64,000 nt of DNA from Lasioglossum baleicum (lineage: Eukaryota > Arthropoda > Insecta > Hymenoptera > Halictidae): the NCBI RefSeq assembly GCF_051020765.1, contig NW_027469287.1:124001-188000 (forward strand), in the 5' to 3' direction. Position numbers and translations under genes: made by a program. The notes below the pieces were generated by a model, which saw only the letters and a program-made list of their open reading frames with translations, did not search any database and was not told the origin of the DNA. Numbering within the stretch: position 1 is the first letter of the stretch; every line of letters begins with the position of its first letter. Shown here piece after piece: positions 24,521 to 37,978 of the stretch.

Positions 24521-26102
24521 CCCCAAAAAACCTGCGCATGCGCATCCCACAAAACCTGCGCATGCGCATCCCACAAAACCTCGCACGTGTTTTTACTCGA
24601 CTAGCCTGCGGGATGCATCCTCTCGCACGTGTTTTTGCTCGGCTAGCCTGCGGGATGCATCCTCTCGCACGTGTTTTTGCTCGACTAGCCATGCGCATCC
24701 TAAAAAACCTGCGCATGCGCATCCCAAAAAACCTGCGCATGCGCATCCCACAAAACCTCGCACGTGTTTTTACTCGACTAGCCTGCGGGATGCATCCTCT
24801 CGCACGTGTTTTTACTCGACTAGCCTGCGGGATGCATCCTCTCGCACGTGTTTTTACTCGACTAGCCTGCGGGATGCATCGTCTCGCACGTGTTTTTACT
24901 CGACTAGCCTGCGGGATGCATCCCTCTCGCACGTGTTTTTGCTCGACTAGCCATGCGCATCCCAAAAAACCTGCGCATGCGCATCCCACAAAACCTCGCA
25001 CGTGTTTGTGCTCGACTAGCCTGCGGGATGCATCCTTTCGCACGTGTTTTTACTCGACTAGCCTGCGGGATGCATCCTCTCGTACGTGTTTTTGCTCGAC
25101 TAGCCTGCGGGATGCATCCTCTCGCACGTGTTTTTGCTCGACTAGCCATGCGCATCCCAAAAAACATGCGCATGCGCATCCCAAAAAATCTGCGCATGCG
25201 CATCCCAAAAAATCTGCGCATGCGCATCCCACAAAACCTGCGCATGCGCATCCCACAAAACCTCGCACGTGTTTGTGCTCGACTAGCCTGCGGGATGCAT
25301 CCTTTCGCACGTGTTTTTACTCGACTAGCCTGCGGGATGCATCCTCTCGTACGTGTTTTTGCTCGACTAGCCTGCGGGATGCATCCTCTCGCACGTGTTT
25401 TTTGCTCGACTAGCCATGCGCATCCCAAAAAACCTGCGCATGCGCATCCCAAAAAATCTGCGCATGCGCATCCCACAAAACCTGCGCATGCGCATCCCCA
25501 CAAAACCTCGCACGTGTTTGTGCTCGACTAGACTGCGGGATGCATCCTCTCGCACGTGTTTTTACTCGACTAGCCTGCGGGATGCATCCTCTCGCACGTG
25601 TTTTTACTCGACTAGCCTGCGGGATGCATCGTCTCGCACGTGTTTTTACTCGACTAGCCTGCGGGATGCATCCTCTCGCACGTGTTTTTGCTCGACTAGC
25701 CATGCGCATCCCAAAAAACCTGCGCATGCGCATCCCACAAAACCTCGCACGTGTTTTTACTCGACTAGCCTGCGGGATGCATCCTCTCGCACGTGTTTTT
25801 ACTCGACTAGCCTGCGGGATGCATCCTCTCGCACGTGTTTTTACTCGACTAGCCTGCGGGATGCATCCTCTCGTACGTGTTTTTGCTCGACTAGCCTGCG
25901 GGATGCATCCTCTCGCACGTGTTTTTGCTCGACTAGCCATGCGCATCCCAAAAAACCTGCGCATGCGCATCCCACAAAATCTGCGCATGCGCATCCCACA
26001 AAACCTGCGCATGCGCATCCCACAAAACCTCGCACGTGTTTGTGCTCGACTAGACTGCGGGATGCATCCTCTCGCACGTGTTTTTACTCGACTAGCCTGC
26101 GG
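24521..26102. other. Cluster of five homopolymer indels (probable consensus errors)
   Basis: Extra C in CCC at 24521-24524, extra C in CC at 24922-24924, extra T in T5 at 25398-25403, extra C in CCC at 25496-25499, and one G missing from GGG at 26101-26102. The duplicate at 28.33-30.43 kb has none of them. The remaining 62.4 kb holds only four length-changing sites (4324, 19315-19321, 31985, 51289), two of which are copies of one event. Confidence 0.8.
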
Positions 26103-26489
26103 ATGCATCCTCTCGCACGTGTTTTTCCTCGACTAGCCTGCGGGATGCATCCTCTCGCACGTGTTTTTACTCGACTAGCCTGCGGGATGCATCCTCTCGC
26201 ACGTGTTTTTGCTCGACTAGCCATGCGCATCCCAAAAAACCTGCACATGCGCATCCCAAAAAACCTGCGCATGCGCATCCCACAAAACCTGCGCATGCGC
26301 ATCCCACAAAACCTCGCACGTGTTTTTACTCGACTAGCCTGCGGGATGCATCGTCTCGCACGTGTTTTTACTCGACTAGCCTGCGGGATGCATCCTCTCG
26401 CACGTGTTTTTGCTCGACTAGCCATGCGCATCCCAAAAAACCTGCGCATGCGCATCCCAAAAAACCTGCGCATGCGCATCCCACAAAAC

Positions 26490-27062
26490 CTCGCACGTGT
26501 TTTTACTCGACTAGCCTGCGGGATGCATCCTCTCGCACGTGTTTTTACTCGACTAGCCTGCGGGATGCATCCTCTCGCACGTGTTTTTACTCGACTAGCC
26601 TGCGGGATGCATCCTCTCGTACGTGTTTTTGCTCGACTAGCCTGCGGGATGCATCCTCTCGCACGTGTTTTTACTCGACTAGCCTGCGGGATGCATCCTC
26701 TCGCACGTGTTTTTACTCGACTAGCCTGCGGGATGCATCGTCTCGCACGTGTTTGTGCTCGACTAGCCTGCGGGATGCATCCTCTCGCACGTGTTTTTAC
26801 TCGACTAGCCTGCGGGATGCATCCTCTCGCACGTGTTTTTGCTCGACTAGCCTGCGGGATGCATCCTCTCGCACGTGTTTTTGCTCGACTACCCTGCGGG
26901 ATGCATCCTCTCGCACGTGTTTTTGCTCGACTAGCCTGCGGGATGCATCCTCTCGCACGTGTTTTTACTCGACTAGCCTGCGGGATGCATCCTCTCGCAC
27001 GTGTTTTTGCTCGGCTAGCCTGCGGGATGCATCCTCTCGCACGTGTTTTTGATCGACTAGCC
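26490..27062 (+). repeat. Longest uninterrupted A run found (13 full + one 27-bp unit)
   Basis: The run is 573 bp, equal to 13 x 42 + 27, with no B unit inside. Its relative at 44426-44956 has 531 bp (12 x 42 + 27) and then a B block. Comparing the two, this copy lacks a 159-bp piece made of one full A, one 27-bp A and a 90-bp B block. That loss joined two A runs into one. Confidence 0.88.
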
Positions 27063-28334
27063 ATGCGCATCCCAAACAACCTGCGCATGCGCATCCCACA
27101 AAACCTCGCACGTGTTTTTACTCGACTAGCCTGCGGGATGCATCCTCTCGCACGTGTTTTTACTCGACTAGCCTGCGGGATGCATCCTCTCGCACGTGTT
27201 TTTACTCGACTAGCCTGCGGGATGCATCGTCTCTCACGTGTTTTTACTCGACTAGCCTGCGGGATGCATCCTCTCGCACGTGTTTTTGCTCGACTAGCCA
27301 TGCGCATCCCAAAAAACCTGCGCATGCGCATCCCAAAAAATCTGCGCATGCGCATCCCACAAAACCTGCGCATGCGCATCCCATAAAACCTCGCACGTGT
27401 TTGTGGTCGACTAGCCTGCGGGATGCATCCTTTCGCACGTGTTTTTACTCGACTAGCCTGCGGGATGCATCCTCTCGTACGTGTTTTTGCTCGACTAGCC
27501 TGCGGGATGCATCCTCTCGCACGTGTTTTTGCTCGACTAGCCATGCGCATCCCAAAAAACCTGCGCATGCGCATCCCAAAAAATCTGCGCATGCGCATCC
27601 CACAAAACCTGCGCATGCGCATCCCACAAAACCTCGCACGTGTTTGTGCTCGACTAGCCTGCGGGATGCATCCTTTCGCACGTGTTTTTACTCGACTAGC
27701 CTGCGGGATGCATCCTCTCGTACGTGTTTTTGCTCGACTAGCCTGCGGGATGCATCCTCTCGCACGTGTTTTTGCTCGACTAGCCATGCGCATCCCAAAA
27801 AACCTGCGCATGCGCATCCCAAAAAATCTGCGCATGCGCATCCCACAAAACCTGCGCATGCGCATCCCACAAAACCTCGCACGTGTTTGTGCTCGACTAG
27901 ACTGCGGGATGCATCCTCTCGCACGTGTTTTTACTCGACTAGCCTGCGGGATGCATCCTCTCGCACGTGTTTTTACTCGACTAGCCTGCGGGATGCATCG
28001 TCTCGCACGTGTTTTTACTCGACTAGCCTGCGGGATGCATCCTCTCGCACGTGTTTTTGCTCGACTAGCCATGCGCATCCCAAAAAACCTGCGCATGCGC
28101 ATCCCAAAAAACCTGCGCATGCGCATCCCACAAAACCTCGCACGTGTTTTTACTCGACTAGCCTGCGGGATGCATCCTCTCGCACGTGTTTTTACTCGAC
28201 TAGCCTGCGGGATGCATCCTCTCGCACGTGTTTTTGCTCGACTAGCCTGCGGGATGCATCCTCTCGCACGTGTTTTTACTCGACTAGCCTGCGGGATGCA
28301 TCCTCTCGCACGTGTTTTTACTCGACTACCCTGA

Positions 28335-31300
28335 TGGATGCATCCTCTCGCACGTGTTTTTGCTCGACTAGCCATGCGCATCCCAAAAAACCTGCGCATG
28401 CGCATCCCACAAAACCTCGCACGTGTTTTTACTCGACTAGCCTGCGGGATGCATCCTCTCGCACGTGTTTTTACTCGACTAGCCTGCGGGATGCATCCTC
28501 TCGCACGTGTTTTTACTCGACTAGCCTGCGGGATGCATCGTCTCGCACGTGTTTGTGCTCGACTAGCCTGCGGGATGCATCCTCTCGCACGTGTTTTTAC
28601 TCGACTAGCCTGCGGGATGCATCCTCTCGCACGTGTTTTTGCTCGACTAGCCTGCGGGATGCATCCTCTCGCACGTGTTTTTGCTCGACTACCCTGCGGG
28701 ATGCATCCTCTCGCACGTGTTTTTGCTCGACTAGCCTGCGGGATGCATCCTCTCGCACGTGTTTGTGCTCGACTAGCCTGCGGGATGCATCCTCTCGCAC
28801 GTGTTTTTGCTCGACTAGCCATGCGCATCCCAAAAAACCTGCACATGCGCATCCCAAAAAACCTGCGCATGCGCATCCCACAAAACCTGCGCATGCGCAT
28901 CCCACAAAACCTCGCACGTGTTTTTACTCGACTAGCCTGCGGGATGCATCCTCTCGCACGTGTTTTTGCTCGGCTAGCCTGCGGGATGCATCCTCTCGCA
29001 CGTGTTTTTGCTCGACTAGCCATGCGCATCCTAAAAAACCTGCGCATGCGCATCCCAAAAAACCTGCGCATGCGCATCCCACAAAACCTCGCACGTGTTT
29101 TTACTCGACTAGCCTGCGGGATGCATCCTCTCGCACGTGTTTTTACTCGACTAGCCTGCGGGATGCATCCTCTCGCACGTGTTTTTACTCGACTAGCCTG
29201 CGGGATGCATCGTCTCGCACGTGTTTTTACTCGACTAGCCTGCGGGATGCATCCTCTCGCACGTGTTTTTGCTCGACTAGCCATGCGCATCCCAAAAAAC
29301 CTGCGCATGCGCATCCCACAAAACCTCGCACGTGTTTGTGCTCGACTAGCCTGCGGGATGCATCCTTTCGCACGTGTTTTTACTCGACTAGCCTGCGGGA
29401 TGCATCCTCTCGTACGTGTTTTTGCTCGACTAGCCTGCGGGATGCATCCTCTCGCACGTGTTTTTGCTCGACTAGCCATGCGCATCCCAAAAAACATGCG
29501 CATGCGCATCCCAAAAAATCTGCGCATGCGCATCCCAAAAAATCTGCGCATGCGCATCCCACAAAACCTGCGCATGCGCATCCCACAAAACCTCGCACGT
29601 GTTTGTGCTCGACTAGCCTGCGGGATGCATCCTTTCGCACGTGTTGTTACTCGACTAGCCTGCGGGATGCATCCTCTCGTACGTGTTTTTGCTCGACTAG
29701 CCTGCGGGATGCATCCTCTCGCACGTGTTTTTGCTCGACTAGCCATGCGCATCCCAAAAAACCTGCGCATGCGCATCCCAAAAAATCTGCGCATGCGCAT
29801 CCCACAAAACCTGCGCATGCGCATCCCACAAAACCTCGCACGTATTTGTGCTCGACTAGACTGCGGGATGCATCCTCTCGCACGTGTTTTTACTCGACTA
29901 GCCTGCGGGATGCATCCTCTCGCACGTGTTTTTACTCGACTAGCCTGCGGGATGCATCGTCTCGCACGTGTTTTTACTCGACTAGCCTGCGGGATGCATC
30001 CTCTCGCACGTGTTTTTGCTCGACTAGCCATGCGCATCCCAAAAAACCTGCGCATGCGCATCCCACAAAACCTCGCACGTGTTTTTACTCGACTAGCCTG
30101 CGGGATGCATCCTCTCGCACGTGTTTTTACTCGACTAGCCTGCGGGATGCATCCTCTCGCACGTGTTTTTACTCGACTAGCCTGCGGGATGCATCCTCTC
30201 GTACGTGTTTTTGCTCGACTAGCCTGCGGGATGCATCCTCTCGCACGTGTTTTTGCTCGACTAGCCATGCGCATCCCAAAAAACCTGCGCATGCGCATCC
30301 CAAAAAATCTGCGCATGCGCATCCCACAAAACCTGCGCATGCGCATCCCACAAAACCTCGCACGTGTTTGTGCTCGACTAGACTGCGGGATGCATCCTCT
30401 CGCACGTGTTTTTACTCGACTAGCCTGCGGGATGCATCCTCTCGCACGTGTTTTTACTCGACTAGCCTGCGGTATGCATCCTCTCGCACGTGTTTTTACT
30501 CGACTAGCCTGCGGGATGCATCCTCTCGCACGTGTTTTTGCTCGACTAGCCATGCGCATCCCAAAAAACCTGCACATGCGCATCCCAAAAAACCTGCGCA
30601 TGCGCATCCCACAAAACCTGCGCATGCGCATCCCACAAAACCTCGCACGTGTTTTTACTCGACTAGCCTGCGGGATGCATCGTCTCGCACGTGTTTTTAC
30701 TCGACTAGCCTGCGGGATGCATCCTCTCGCACGTGTTTTTGCTCGACTAGCCATGCGCATCCCAAAAAACCTGCGCATGCGCATCCCACAAAACCTCGCA
30801 CGTGTTTTTACTCGACTAGCCTGCGGGATGCATCCTCTCGCACGTGTTTTTACTCGACTAGCCTGCGGGATGCATCCTCTCGCACGTGTTTTTACTCGAC
30901 TAGCCTGCGGGATGCATCCTCTCGTACGTGTTTTTGCTCGACTAGCCTGCGGGATGCATCCTCTCGCACGTGTTTTTGCTCGACTAGCCATGCGCATCCC
31001 AAAAAACCTGCGCATGCGCATCCCAAAAAATCTGCGCATGCGCATCCCACAAAACCTGCGCATGCGCATCCCACAAAACCTCGCACGTGTTTGTGCTCGA
31101 CTAGACTGCAGGATGCATCCTCTCGCACGTGTTTTTACTCGACTAGCCTGCGGGATGCATCCTCTCGCACGTGTTTTTACTCGACTAGCCTGCGGGATGC
31201 ATCCTCTCGCACGTGTTTTTACTCGACTAGCCTGCGGGATGCATCGTCTCGCACGTGTTTTTACTCGACTAGCCTGCGGGATGCATCCTCTCGCACGTGT

Positions 31301-32611
31301 TTTTGCTCGACTAGCCATGCGCATCCCAAAAAACCTGCGCATGCGCATCCCAAAAAACCTGCGCATGCGCATCCCACAAAACCTCGCACGTGTTTTTACT
31401 CGACTAGCCTGCGGGATGCATCCTCTCGCACGTGTTTTTACTCGACTAGCCTGCGGGATGCATCCTCTCGCACGTGTTTTTGCTCGACTAGCCATGCGCA
31501 TCCCAAAAAACCTGCGCATGCGCATCCCAAAAAATCTGCGCATGCGCATCCCACAAAACCTGCGCATGCGCATCCCACAAAACCTCGCACGTGTTTGTGC
31601 TCGACTAGCCTGCGGGATGCATCCTTTCGCACGTGTTTTTACTCGACTAGCCTGCGGGATGCATCCTCTCGTACGTGTTTTTGCTCGACTAGCCTGCGGG
31701 ATGCATCCTCTCGCACGTGTTTTAGCTCGACTAGCCATGCGCATCCCAAAAAACCTGCGCATGCGCATCCCAAAAAATCTGCGCATGCGCATCCCACAAA
31801 ACCTGCGCATGCGCATCCCACAAAACCTCGCACGTGTTTGTGCTCGACTAGACTGCGGGATGCATCCTCTCGCACGTGTTTTTACTCGACTAGCCTGCGG
31901 GATGCATCCTCTCGCACGTGTTTTTACTCGACTAGCCTGCGGGATGCATCGTCTCGCACGTGTTTTTACTCGACTAGCCTGCGGTTGCATCCTCTCGCAC
32001 GTGTTTTTGCTCGACTAGCCATGCGCATCCCAAAAAACCTGCGCATGCGCATCCCAAAAAACCTGCGCATGCGCATCCCACAAAACCTCGCACGTGTTTT
32101 TACTCGACTAGCCTGCGGGATGCATCCTCTCGCACGTGTTTTTACTCGACTAGCCTGCGGGATGCATCCTCTCGCACGTGTTTTTACTCGACTAGCCTGC
32201 GGGATGCATCGTCTCGCACGTGTTTTTACTCGACTAGCCATGCGCATCCCAAAAAACCTGCACATGCGCAACCCAAAAAACCTGCGCATGCGCATCCCAA
32301 AAAACCTGCGCATGCGCATCCCACAAAACCTCGCACGTGTTTTTACTCGACTAGCCTGCGGGATGCATCCTCTCGCACGTGTTTTTACTCGACTAGCCTG
32401 CGGGATGCATCCTCTCGCACGTGTTTGTGCTCGACTAGCCTGCGGGATGCATCCTCTCGCACGTGTTTTTACTCGACTAGCCTGCGGGATGCATCCTCTC
32501 GCACGTGTTTTTGCTCGACTAGCCTGCGGGATGCATCCTCTCGCACGTGTTTTTACTCGACTAGCCTGCGGGATGCATCCTCTCGCACGTGTTTTTACTC
32601 GACTACCCTGA
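28335..32611 (+). repeat. Region 14: 4.3-kb segment, second copy
   Basis: The segment repeats the front of region 13 without its indels and is itself repeated at 46346-51891. Shared rare variants are GCATCCTAAAA at 29032/47043, GTGTTGTT at 29646/49169, CGTATTTG at 29844/49367, GCGGTTGC at 31985/51289 and GCGCAACCC at 32270/51550. GCGGTATGC at 30473 is not kept at the expected later place. The GCGGTTGC site replaces GCGGGATGC and is one base shorter. No gene. Confidence 0.87.
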
Positions 32612-35600
32612 TGGATGCATCCTCTCGCACGTGTTTTTGCTCGACTAGCCATGCGCATCCCAAAAAACCTGCGCATGCGCATCCCACAAAACCTCGCACG
32701 TGTTTTTACTCGACTAGCCTGCGGGATGCATCCTCTCGCACGTGTTTTTACTCGACTAGCCTGCGGGATGCATCCTCTCGCACGTGTTTTTACTCGACTA
32801 GCCTGCGGGATGCATCGTCTCGCACGTGTTTGTGCTCGACTAGCCTGCGGGATGCATCCTCTCGCACGTGTTTTTACTCGACTAGCCTGCGGGATGCATC
32901 CTCTCGCACGTGTTTTTGCTCGACTAGCCTGCGGGATGCATCCTCTCGCACGTGTTTTTGCTCGACTACCCTGCGGGATGCATCCTCTCGCACGTGTTTT
33001 TGCTCGACTAGCCTGCGGGATGCATCCTCTCGCACGTGTTTGTGCTCGACTAGCCTGCGGGATGCATCCTCTCGCACGTGTTTTTGCTCGACTAGCCATG
33101 CGCATCCCAAAAAACCTGCACATGCGCATCCCAAAAAACCTGCGCATGCGCATCCCACAAAACCTGCGCATGCGCATCCCACAAAACCTCGCACGTGTTC
33201 TTACTCGACTAGCCTGCGGGATGCATCCTCTCGCACGTGTTTTTGCTCGGCTAGCCTGCGGGATGCATCCTCTCGCACGTGTTTTTGCTCGACTAGCCAT
33301 GCGCATCCCAAACAACCTGCGCATGCGCATCCCACAAAACCTCGCACGTGTTTTTACTCGACTAGCCTGCGGGATGCATCCTCTCGCACGTGTTTTTACT
33401 CGACTAGCCTGCGGGATGCATCCTCTCGCACGTGTTTTTACTCGACTAGCCTGCGGGATGCATCGTCTCTCACGTGTTTTTACTCGACTAGCCTGCGGGA
33501 TGCATCCTCTCGCACGTGTTTTTGCTCGACTAGCCATGCGCATCCCAAAAAACCTGCGCATGCGCATCCCAAAAAATCTGCGCATGCGCATCCCACAAAA
33601 CCTGCGCATGCGCATCCCACAAAACCTCGCACGTGTTTGTGGTCGACTAGCCTGCGGGATGCATCCTTTCGCACGTGTTTTTACTCGACTAGCCTGCGGG
33701 ATGCATCCTCTCGTACGTGTTTTTGCTCGACTAGCCTGCGGGATGCATCCTCTCGCACGTGTTTTTGCTCGACTAGCCATGCGCATCCCAAAAAACCTGC
33801 GCATGCGCATCCCAAAAAATCTGCGCATGCGCATCCCACAAAACCTGCGCATGCGCATCCCACAAAACCTCGCACGTGTTTGTGCTCGACTAGACTGCGG
33901 GATGCATCCTCTCGCACGTGTTTTTACTCGACTAGCCTGCGGGATGCATCCTCTCGCACGTGTTTTTACTCGACTAGCCTGCGGGATGCATCGTCTCGCA
34001 CGTGTTTTTACTCGACTAGCCTGCGGGATGCATCCTCTCGCACGTGTTTTTGCTCGACTAGCCATGCGCATCCCAAAAAACCTGCGCATGCGCATCCCAA
34101 AAAACCTGCGCATGCGCATCCCAAAAAACCTGCGCATGCGCATCCCACAAAACCTCGCACGTGTTTTTACTCGACTAGCCTGCGGGATGCATCCTCTCGC
34201 ACGTGTTTTTACTCGACTAGCCTGCGGGATGCATCCTCTCGCACGTGTTTTTGCTCGACTAGCCATGCGCATCCCAAAAAACCTGCGCATGCGCATCCCA
34301 AAAAATCTGCGCATGCGCATCCCACAAAACCTGCGCATGCGCATCCCACAAAACCTCGCACGTGTTTTTACTCGACTAGCCTGCGGGATGCATCGTCTCG
34401 CACGTGTTTTTACTCGACTAGCCTGCGGGATGCATCCTCTCGCACGTGTTTTTGCTCGACTAGCCATGCGCATCCCAAAAAACCTGCGCATGCGCATCCC
34501 AAAAAACCTGCGCATGCGCATCCCACAAAACCTCGCACGTGTTTTTACTCGACTAGCCTGCGGGATGCATCCTCTCGCACGTGTTTTTACTCGACTAGCC
34601 TGCGGGATGCATCCTCTCGCACGTGTTTTTGCTCGACTAGCCATGCGCATCCCAAAAAACCTGCGCATGCGCATCCCAAAAAATCTGCGCATGCGCATCC
34701 CACAAAACCTGCGCATGCGCATCCCACAAAACCTCGCACGTGTTTTTACTCGACTAGCCTGCGGGATGCATCGTCTCGCACGTGTTTTTACTCGACTAGC
34801 CTGCGGGATGCATCCTCTCGCACGTGTTTTTGCTCGACTAGCCATGCGCATCCCAAAAAACCTGCGCATGCGCATCCCAAAAAACCTGCGCATGCGCATC
34901 CCACAAAACCTCGCACGTGTTTTTACTCGACTAGCCTGCGGGATGCATCCTCTCGCACGTGTTTTTACTCGACTAGCCTGCGGGATGCATCCTCTCGCAC
35001 GTGTTTTTACTCGACTAGCCTGCGGGATGCATCGTCTCGCACGTGTTTTTACTCGACTAGCCTGCGGGATGCATCCTCTCGCACGTGTTTGTGCTCGACT
35101 AGCCTGCGGGATGCATCCTTTCGCACATGTTTTTGCTCGACTAGCCTGCGGGATGCATCCTCTCGTACGTGTTTTTGCTCGACTAGCCTGCGGGATGCAT
35201 CCTCTCGCACGTGTTTTTGCTCGACTAGCCATGCGCATCCCAAAAAACCTGCGCATGCGCATCCCAAAAAATCTGCGCATGCGCATCCCACAAAACCTGC
35301 GCATGCGCATCCCACAAAACCTCGCACGTGTTTGTGCTCGACTAGACTGCGGGATGCATCCTCTCGCACGTGTTTTTACTCGACTAGCCTGCGGGATGCA
35401 TCCTCTCGCACGTGTTTTTACTCGACTAGCCTGCGGGATGCATCGTCTCGCACGTGTTTTTACTCGACTAGCCTGCGGGATGCATCCTCTCGCACGTGTT
35501 TTTGCTCGACTAGCCATGCGCATCCCAAAAAACCTGCGCATGCGCATCCCAAAAAACCTGCGCATGCGCATCCCACAAAACCTCGCACGTGTTTTTACTC

Positions 35601-37939
35601 GACTAGCCTGCGGGATGCATCCTCTCGCACGTGTTTTTACTCGACTAGCCTGCGGGATGCATCCTCTCGCACGTGTTTTTGCTCGACTAGCCATGCGCAT
35701 CCCAAAAAACCTGCGCATGCTCATCCCAAAAAATCTGCGCATGCGCATCCCACAAAACCTGCGCATGCGCATCCCACAAAACCTCGCACGTGTTTGTGCT
35801 CGACTAGCCTGCGGGATGCATCCTTTCGCACGTGTTTTTACTCGACTATCCTGCGGGATGCATCCTCTCGTACGTGTTTTTGCTCGACTAGCCTGCGGGA
35901 TGCATCCTCTCGCACGTGTTTTTGCTCGACTAGCCATGCGCATCCCAAAAAACCTGCGCATGCGCATCCCAAAAAATCTGCGCATGCGCATCCCACAAAA
36001 CCTGCGCATGCGCATCCCACAAAACCTCGCACGTGTTTGTGCTCGACTAGACTGCGGGATGCATCCTCTCGCACGTGTTTTTACTCGACTAGCCTGCGGG
36101 ATGCATCGTCTCGCACGTGTTTTTACTCGACTAGCCTGCGGGATGCATCCTCTCGCACGTGTTTTTGCTCGACTAGCCATGCGCATCCCAAAAAACCTGC
36201 GCATGCGCATCCCAACAAACCTGCGCATGCGCATCCCACAAAACCTCGCACGTGTTTTTACTCGACTAGCCTGCGGGATGCATCCTCTCGCACGTGTTTT
36301 TACTCGACTAGCCTGCGGGATGCATCCTCTCGCACGTGTTTTTACTCGACTAGCCTGCGGGATGCATCCTCTCGCACGTGTTTTTACTCGACTAGCCTGC
36401 GGTATGCATCGTCTCGCACGTGTTTTTACTCGACTAGCCTGCGGGATGCATCCTCTCGCACGTGTTTTTGCTCGACTAGCCATGCGCATCCCAAAAAACC
36501 TGCGCATGCGCATCCCAAAAAATCTGCGCATGCGCATCCCACAAAACCTGCGCATGCGCATCCCACAAAACCTCGCACGTGTTTTTACTCGACTAGCCTG
36601 CGGGATGCATCCTCTCGCACGTGTTTTTGCTCGGCTAGCCTGCGGGATGCATCCTCTCGCACGTGTTTTTGCTCGACTAGCCATGCGCATCCCAAAAAAC
36701 CTGCGCATGCGCATCCCACAAAACCTCGCACGTGTTTGTGCTCGACTAGCCTGCGGGATGCATCCTTTCGCACGTGTTTTTACTCGACTAGCCTGCGGGA
36801 TGCATCCTCTCGTACGTGTTTTTGCTCGACTAGCCTGCGGGATGCATCCTCTCGCACGTGTTTTTGCTCGACTAGCCATGCGCATCCCAAAAAACATGCG
36901 CATGCGCATCCCAAAAAATCTGCGCATGCGCATCCCACAAAACCTGCGCATGCGCATCCCACAAAACCTCGCACGTGTTTGTGCTCGACTAGACTGCGGG
37001 ATGCATCCTCTCGCACGTGTTTTTACTCGACTAGCCTGCGGGATGCATCCTCTCGCACGTGTTTTTACTCGACTAGCCTGCGGGATGCATCGTCTCGCAC
37101 GTGTTTTTACTCGACTAGCCTGCGGGATGCATCCTCTCGCACGTGTTTTTGCTCGACTAGCCATGCGCATCCCAAAAAACCTGCGCATGCGCATCCCACA
37201 AAACCTCGCACGTGTTTTTACTCGACTAGCCTGCGGGATGCATCCTCTCGCACGTGTTTTTACTCGACTAGCCTGCGGGATGCATCCTCTCGCACGTGTT
37301 TTTACTCGACTAGCCTGCGGGATGCATCCTCTCGTACGTGTTTTTGCTCGACTAGCCTGCGGGATGCATCCTCTCGCACGTGTTTTTGCTCGACTAGCCA
37401 TGCGCATCCCTAAAAACCTGCGCATGCGCATCCCACAAAATCTGCGCATGCGCATCCCACAAAACCTGCGCATGCGCATCCCACAAAACCTCGCACGTGT
37501 TTTTACTCGACTAGCCTGCGGGATGCATCCTCTCGCACGTGTTTTTACTCGACTAGCCTGCGGGATGCATCCTCTCGCACGTGTTTGTGCTCGACTAGCC
37601 TGCGGGATGCATCCTCTCGCACGTGTTTTTACTCGACTAGCCTGCGGGATGCATCCTCTCGCACGTGTTTTTGCTCGACTAGCCTGCGGGATGCATCCTC
37701 TCGCACGTGTTTTTACTCGACTAGCCTGCGGGATGCATCCTCTCGCACGTGTTTTTGCTCGACTAGCCTGCGGGATGCATCCTCTCGCACGTGTTTTTAC
37801 TCGACTAGCCTGCGGGATGCATCCTCTCGCACGTGTTTTTGCTCGACTAGCCTGCGGGATGCATCCTCTCGCACGTGTTTTTACTCGACTAGCCTGCGGG
37901 ATGCATCCTCTCGCACGTGTTTTTACTCGACTACCCTGA
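32612..37939 (+). repeat. Region 15: 5.3-kb macro-repeat, first copy
   Basis: The first 1.5 kb matches 37.94 kb onward at offset 5,328 (GTTCTTAC at 33200/38528). The part from about 34.9 to 36.7 kb matches at offset 4,833 (GCTCATCCC at 35721/40554, GCGGTATGC at 36403/41236). The 495-bp difference falls at a local tandem block (34154-34909). The end carries an expanded 84-bp dimer. No gene. Confidence 0.87.
34154..34909 (+). repeat. Perfect-looking 378-bp tandem duplication (two copies)
   Basis: Copies lie at 34154-34531 and 34532-34909. Each contains two A, a 27-bp A, a four-unit B block, two A, a 27-bp A and a three-unit B block (201 + 177 bp). I see no base difference between the two copies by eye, so the duplication is recent or was homogenised recently. 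The related segment starting at 37.94 kb does not show this tandem pair. Confidence 0.88.
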
Positions 37940-37978
37940 TGGATGCATCCTCTCGCACGTGTTTTTGCTCGACTAGCC
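37490..37978 (+). repeat. A run with expanded TTTTTA/TTTTTG 84-bp dimer
   Basis: The run is 489 bp (11 x 42 + 27). Inside it, A units with TTTTTA and TTTTTG alternate strictly for three rounds before the marker junction ending at 37939. The related run before the marker at 32611 has a single round. The distance from the TTTGTG unit to the marker grows from 186 to 354 bp, a gain of 168 bp or exactly two 84-bp dimers. Confidence 0.9.

Larger units (their letters stand above)
24003..28334 (+). repeat. Region 13: 4.3-kb segment, first copy, indel-rich front
   Basis: The front half, to about 26.1 kb, matches 28335-30.43 kb at an offset of 4,332 bp, falling to 4,328 bp as four single-base insertions accumulate (24521-24524, 24922-24924, 25398-25403, 25496-25499). 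A one-G deletion follows at 26101. From about 26.2 kb the layout matches 44.2 kb onward. The longest A run in the window, 26490-27062, lies here. Private changes include TTTTTCCTCG near 26125 and TTTTTGATCG near 27052. No gene. Confidence 0.86.

Noticed and set aside
26753..27052. Short isolated frame of about 100 codons in an A run
   Set aside because: It is the second open frame of monomer A, starting at an ATG-like TTTGTG variant unit and ended by the private TTTTTGATCG change. It has no coding signal.
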